From the NCBI GenBank assembly GCA_032718475.1, contig JAUCBJ010000046.1:1-57611 (forward strand): a stretch of DNA of 57,611 bases. Direction: 5' to 3'. Position 1 is the stretch's first letter. Each line of letters opens with the position of its first letter. Positions 54,296-57,611 of the stretch are shown here, piece after piece. Source of the stretch: Nemertoderma westbladi (lineage: Eukaryota; Xenacoelomorpha; Nemertodermatida; Nemertodermatidae). A program made the translations under genes and the position numbers. The notes under the pieces were generated by a model. That model saw only the letters and a program-made list of their open reading frames with translations. It was not told the origin of the DNA and made no database searches.

Positions 54296-54819
54296 ACTTT
54301 TGTCGCATCAATATCAATCAACTAACTACATGCAAAACCTCACTTTAATCGCATATAACGCTAACGTAATTAAATGTTCAACATTTATTTAATCACATAT
54401 AACACTAGAGTAATTAAATGTTCAACATTTACATTTAAAGAAATAAATCGTTCCTTTCAGTTATAATTATTTCCATTTTCGAATAAAATTTCTCCAAGAC
54501 GTATTTTAGCAACTGTTCTCAATTAGTACAGTTCTCGCCTCTATTACAATTCTTACTGAGGCACATATTTCAAAACGTACCCCACGGTAGGTACTGGAAT
54601 CTTATAAAATTCTTAATTACATGACTTGAAGCAAATATGACCTACAGTTGTTATTATTGAAATTGAATTGAGTAGATAATTATTTTGTTTATAAATAATT
54701 AATTACGTGCACCCCGCTCCAAAAGTAATGAGAATGACACCTAAAGTTGCGAGGAATATTTTCAACACTGTGACTTGAAATAAATAGGACACTTCATCAC
54801 CTGATATGGCATTTCTCAG
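54296..54819. other. End of ion channel intron 2
   Basis: AT-rich with two TTAAATGTTCAACATTTA palindromes (54370, 54414), otherwise nothing. Confidence 0.5.
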
Positions 54820-55147
54820 TGAAAATGAGGAATGGGAGTTGAGTTCAGGAGAAAAGGGTCAGGAGGTCGGACTACATGACGAAGGAACTCAATCCATTGC
54901 GTTTTCTTCAACTACCATCCATGCTTGCAGACTCCCCAACTACTACGTTGTTACGCTAATACTGCCCGGTATAATACTCTTCTTTCTAAACAACGTTATA
55001 TTCATCCTTCCATCGGAATCTTCTGAGAAGATTGGATTAGCTGTCACTATATTCTTCTGCCAGCAGCTGTACATGATGTCGATAAGCGCCAAGATGCCTC
55101 AAACATCTGAACATTATCCGATATTAGGATTCTTCTTTATTTCACAA
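54820..55147 (+). CDS. Ion channel, exon with transmembrane helices M1-M2
   Basis: Acceptor CATTTCTCAG at 54819, donor CAA|GTAAGT at 55148. After ENEEWELSSGEKGQEV (the β9-β10 region) comes RLPNYYVVTLILPGIILFFL (M1 start, with the family's Y-Y-V-V-x-L-x-L-P), then PSESSEKIGLAVTIFFC (M2) and KMPQTSEHYPILGFFFISQ (M2-M3 linker). Glu at -1' of M2 suggests a cation channel; the 9' gate position, normally Leu, is Phe by this alignment. There is no vicinal Cys pair in loop C, so it is not an alpha-type nicotinic subunit. An ATG at 54806 is upstream of the acceptor and not a start. Later exons lie outside the window or were not recognised. Confidence 0.85.
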
Positions 55148-56024
55148 GTAAGTTTTCGCTTTTAATCTCGTGGCAATCCAAAATATTAGGATTGGCACAA
55201 AAAAAGAGAAATAATTAAGAGTAATTATTAATATTAATTTTATTTTTTTTTTTATACTGCTGCAGGAGAGGTAACAGTTTAAGTTCTATTTATATATTAT
55301 CATTATTTATGAATTTTCTTCTGTTTTGGGTTCATTTTCTTTCACTTTTAACACTAAATGCAAGACTTTATTTACAATGCAGGGCTACATACAGTACTTA
55401 AATACAACATCAAACAACAAAATAAATGAACTTTATATTTATCAACCCGCAATAATTAAGTAATAAAGAAATAAAGTAATAAAGAATCCTGCAGTGTAAA
55501 TTCTTAGCTAATCTTTTCAGTAGTATGTGGTGTGGTGTAAGAGGTTTCTGTGGAAAAAATAATCTCTTTCCCTAAGCTAACCGTATCGTATTCGTATTGG
55601 CGGGTTTCGCCTTTGATGGGTGTTCATGATTTCAAATTATATTTCGACCGTCATATGCTACTAAATTGAGTCTCTACCGTTTTTGAGATATTGGGATTAT
55701 GTTGATATATGGGACTAAGTTAACAATCAATGGTTCTTCTAATGTTCGTCGATTTTAAAAAAAAGTATTGGAAAGAAGCAATTTTTATCACTAATTTTAA
55801 CTGGGAGAAGTTCAATTAATTATATCCGAGTTTGTTGAAGCTATCCCCTTATTGCCTCACCATGATTATTTGTTGTATACGATATTTATTGTATTATAAT
55901 TCTTTTTTTAGAAGTACATTATTATATTTTTACTTTACCATTTTCCACTCATGAGGGAGTCCATTTTCATTCAATTAATTTAACCCGCAGTAATTAAGAG
56001 TAATAATTTAGAGGTTTATGGCGG
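55148..56024. other. Following intron, AT-rich
   Basis: No exon recognised. Confidence 0.45.
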
Positions 56025-56904
56025 TTCTGAATTCAATGGAATAAATAATTATCTAACTAGACATCTCAAACTTGTATTTTTCGGAAGTGGGTGCAAAATT
56101 TGGTGCTAACACCAAATTTTGAAAACCATCAAATATATCAATTGATTGTGTCACCTTGTTTCTTGCGTTTTACGGGTTTGTGAGGGTTCTGAATTCAATG
56201 GAATCAGTAAAAATTTCATAAGAATTTTCAAACTTATATTTTTCGCCGGTGGGTGAAAATTGTTGTGCCAGCACCAAATTTTGGAAAATAAGGAAATTGA
56301 TCAGTAGATAGTATCATCTTATTTCTTGCGTTATACGGGTTTATGAGGGTCCTGAATCCGATGGAATCAATAAAAGCAGCATTGGACATCGCAAACTTGT
56401 ACTTTTTGGTGATGGGTACGAAATTTGGTGCTAGCACCAAAATTTGCCAAATTACGCCGAAAAATACAAGTAGTAATGATCTGGCATATTAGAAATGTAT
56501 TCCATTAGAATCAGCGCCCCAGAAAACCTGAAAATGTGAATTTATAGCATCGTATAAGTGAATTAAAAATTTTGTGTTCTAACTGAAAAGTGCTGGTTAC
56601 TTGTTTTTTTTCATTTTTTCCTACGCAGAGAGGACTAAACAACCATTTATACTAATCTTATCATTTTTTAATATTTTCCAATGTATTTTGCGCCCTAGAA
56701 AACCTGTATTGAAAAACATAATTAGCCGAAAAATGTAACTTTCAAATTTTGTGAAAATTGTGCACTACTTGTAATTTTGGTGCTGCAATATAACCACCCC
56801 AGTACATTTTTTCGAACATTTTTTTTTCGTTCGGATCCAGACTAGTGATACCTACGTACAAACAAAAAAATCAGGCGTTTTCGTAAAAGTTTGTAGATTT
56901 TAGA
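56025..56904. repeat. TTGGTGCTAGCACCAA repeat, copy 2
   Basis: Closely matches about 45930-46698, unit for unit. The match ends exactly at GTAGATTTTAGA, where copy 1 continues with poly-G and this copy continues with a satellite. Confidence 0.9.
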
Positions 56905-57611
56905 TACATTTATTAATTACTTCGGTATAGTGTGTAAGTACATTTATTATTACTTCGGTATAGTGTGTAAGTACATTTATTAATTACTTCGGTATAGTGT
57001 GTAAGTACATTTATTAATTACTTCGGTATAGTGTGTAAGTACATTTATTAATTACTTCGGTATAGTGTGTAAGTACATTTATTAATTACTTCGGTATAGT
57101 GTGTAAGTACATTTATTAATTACTTCGGTATAGTGTGTAAGTACATTTATTAATTACTTCGGTATAGTGTGTAAGTACATTTAATTATTACTTCGGTATA
57201 GTGTGTAAGTACATTTATTAATTACTTCGGTATAGTGTGTAAGTACATTTATTAATTACTTCGGTATAGTGTGTAAGTACATTTATTAATTACTTCGGTA
57301 TAGTGTGTAAGTACATTTATTAATTACTTCGGTATAGTGTGTAAGTACATTTATTAATTACTTCGGTATAGTGTGTAAGTACATTTATTAATTACTTCGG
57401 TATAGTGTGTAAGTACATTTATTAATTACTTCGGTATAGTGTGTAAGTACATTTATTAATTACTTCGGTATAGTGTGTAAGTACATTTATTAATTACTTC
57501 GGTATAGTGTGTAAGTACATTTATTAATTACTTCGGTATAGTGTGTAAGTACATTTATTAATTACTTCGGTATAGTGTGTAAGTACATTTATTAATTACT
57601 TCGGTATAGTG
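56905..57611. repeat. 34-bp satellite, about 21 copies, running out of the window
   Basis: Unit TACATTTATTAATTACTTCG followed by GTATAGTGTGTAAG, almost invariant; exceptions near 56939 (one TTAATTA shortened) and 57179. Unrelated in sequence to the other 34-bp array. Confidence 0.95.

Noticed and set aside
54806-54819. ATG at 54806 as the start of a membrane protein
   Set aside because: A good splice acceptor follows at 54819 and the downstream text is the middle of a ligand-gated channel subunit, so this is an internal exon.

Overview
The window is eukaryotic and almost certainly from an animal, most likely a repeat-rich marine invertebrate. Two split host genes with consensus GT-AG introns support this: an outer dynein arm docking-complex gene (ODAD1/CCDC114-CCDC63 family, so motile cilia) and a pentameric ligand-gated ion channel of the nicotinic-receptor type. 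The rest is transposons, their relics and minisatellites. The short palindromes TACCGGTA and TAGGCCTA recur throughout. I cannot name the species.

Layout. 1-2840: a palindromic repeat split by a 1.25-kb inverted-repeat element. 2922-7194: two intact intronless genes of a CACTA/EnSpm-like (tnp2) DNA transposon. 8073-9120: a 12-bp minisatellite. 9426-17181 (minus): the first four coding exons of the ODAD1-like gene; its introns hold different minisatellites (29, 32 and 16 bp). 18103-19597: a Tc1/mariner-like non-autonomous element inserted in an older repeat. 20397-22500: a pair of inverted fold-back modules. 22926-36905 (minus): a decayed Ty3/gypsy pol gene whose integrase is split by an 11,632-bp PIF/Harbinger element (23486-35117) with 16-bp inverted repeats and a 3-bp CAG target duplication. 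That Harbinger element holds a broken HARBI1-like transposase, a broken Myb-like partner gene, an apparently intact three-exon gene of unknown function on the minus strand, and, inside that gene's large intron, a degraded non-LTR retroelement that encodes a Ulp1-type protease. 36905-43607: two copies of one non-LTR (LINE) family, one nearly intact. 45345-46790 and 56025-56904: two copies of a TTGGTGCTAGCACCAA-bearing repeat. 48302-55147 (plus): three exons of the ion channel, whose second intron holds a 34-bp minisatellite in two blocks, a LINE fragment and a truncated retroelement ORF. 56905-end: another 34-bp satellite.

The most unusual finds are two copies (47941-48048 plus; 30478-30608 minus) of a short RNA-polymerase-III-like unit that carries a hammerhead ribozyme fold upstream of its B box (in the first copy, cleanly between A and B boxes). 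The copies differ in sequence but keep stems I and III by compensating changes. Next are the intact passenger gene inside the Harbinger transposon and a ligand-gated channel that lacks both Cys-loop cysteines. Everything here is read by eye from the sequence; no database search, folding program or alignment was run.
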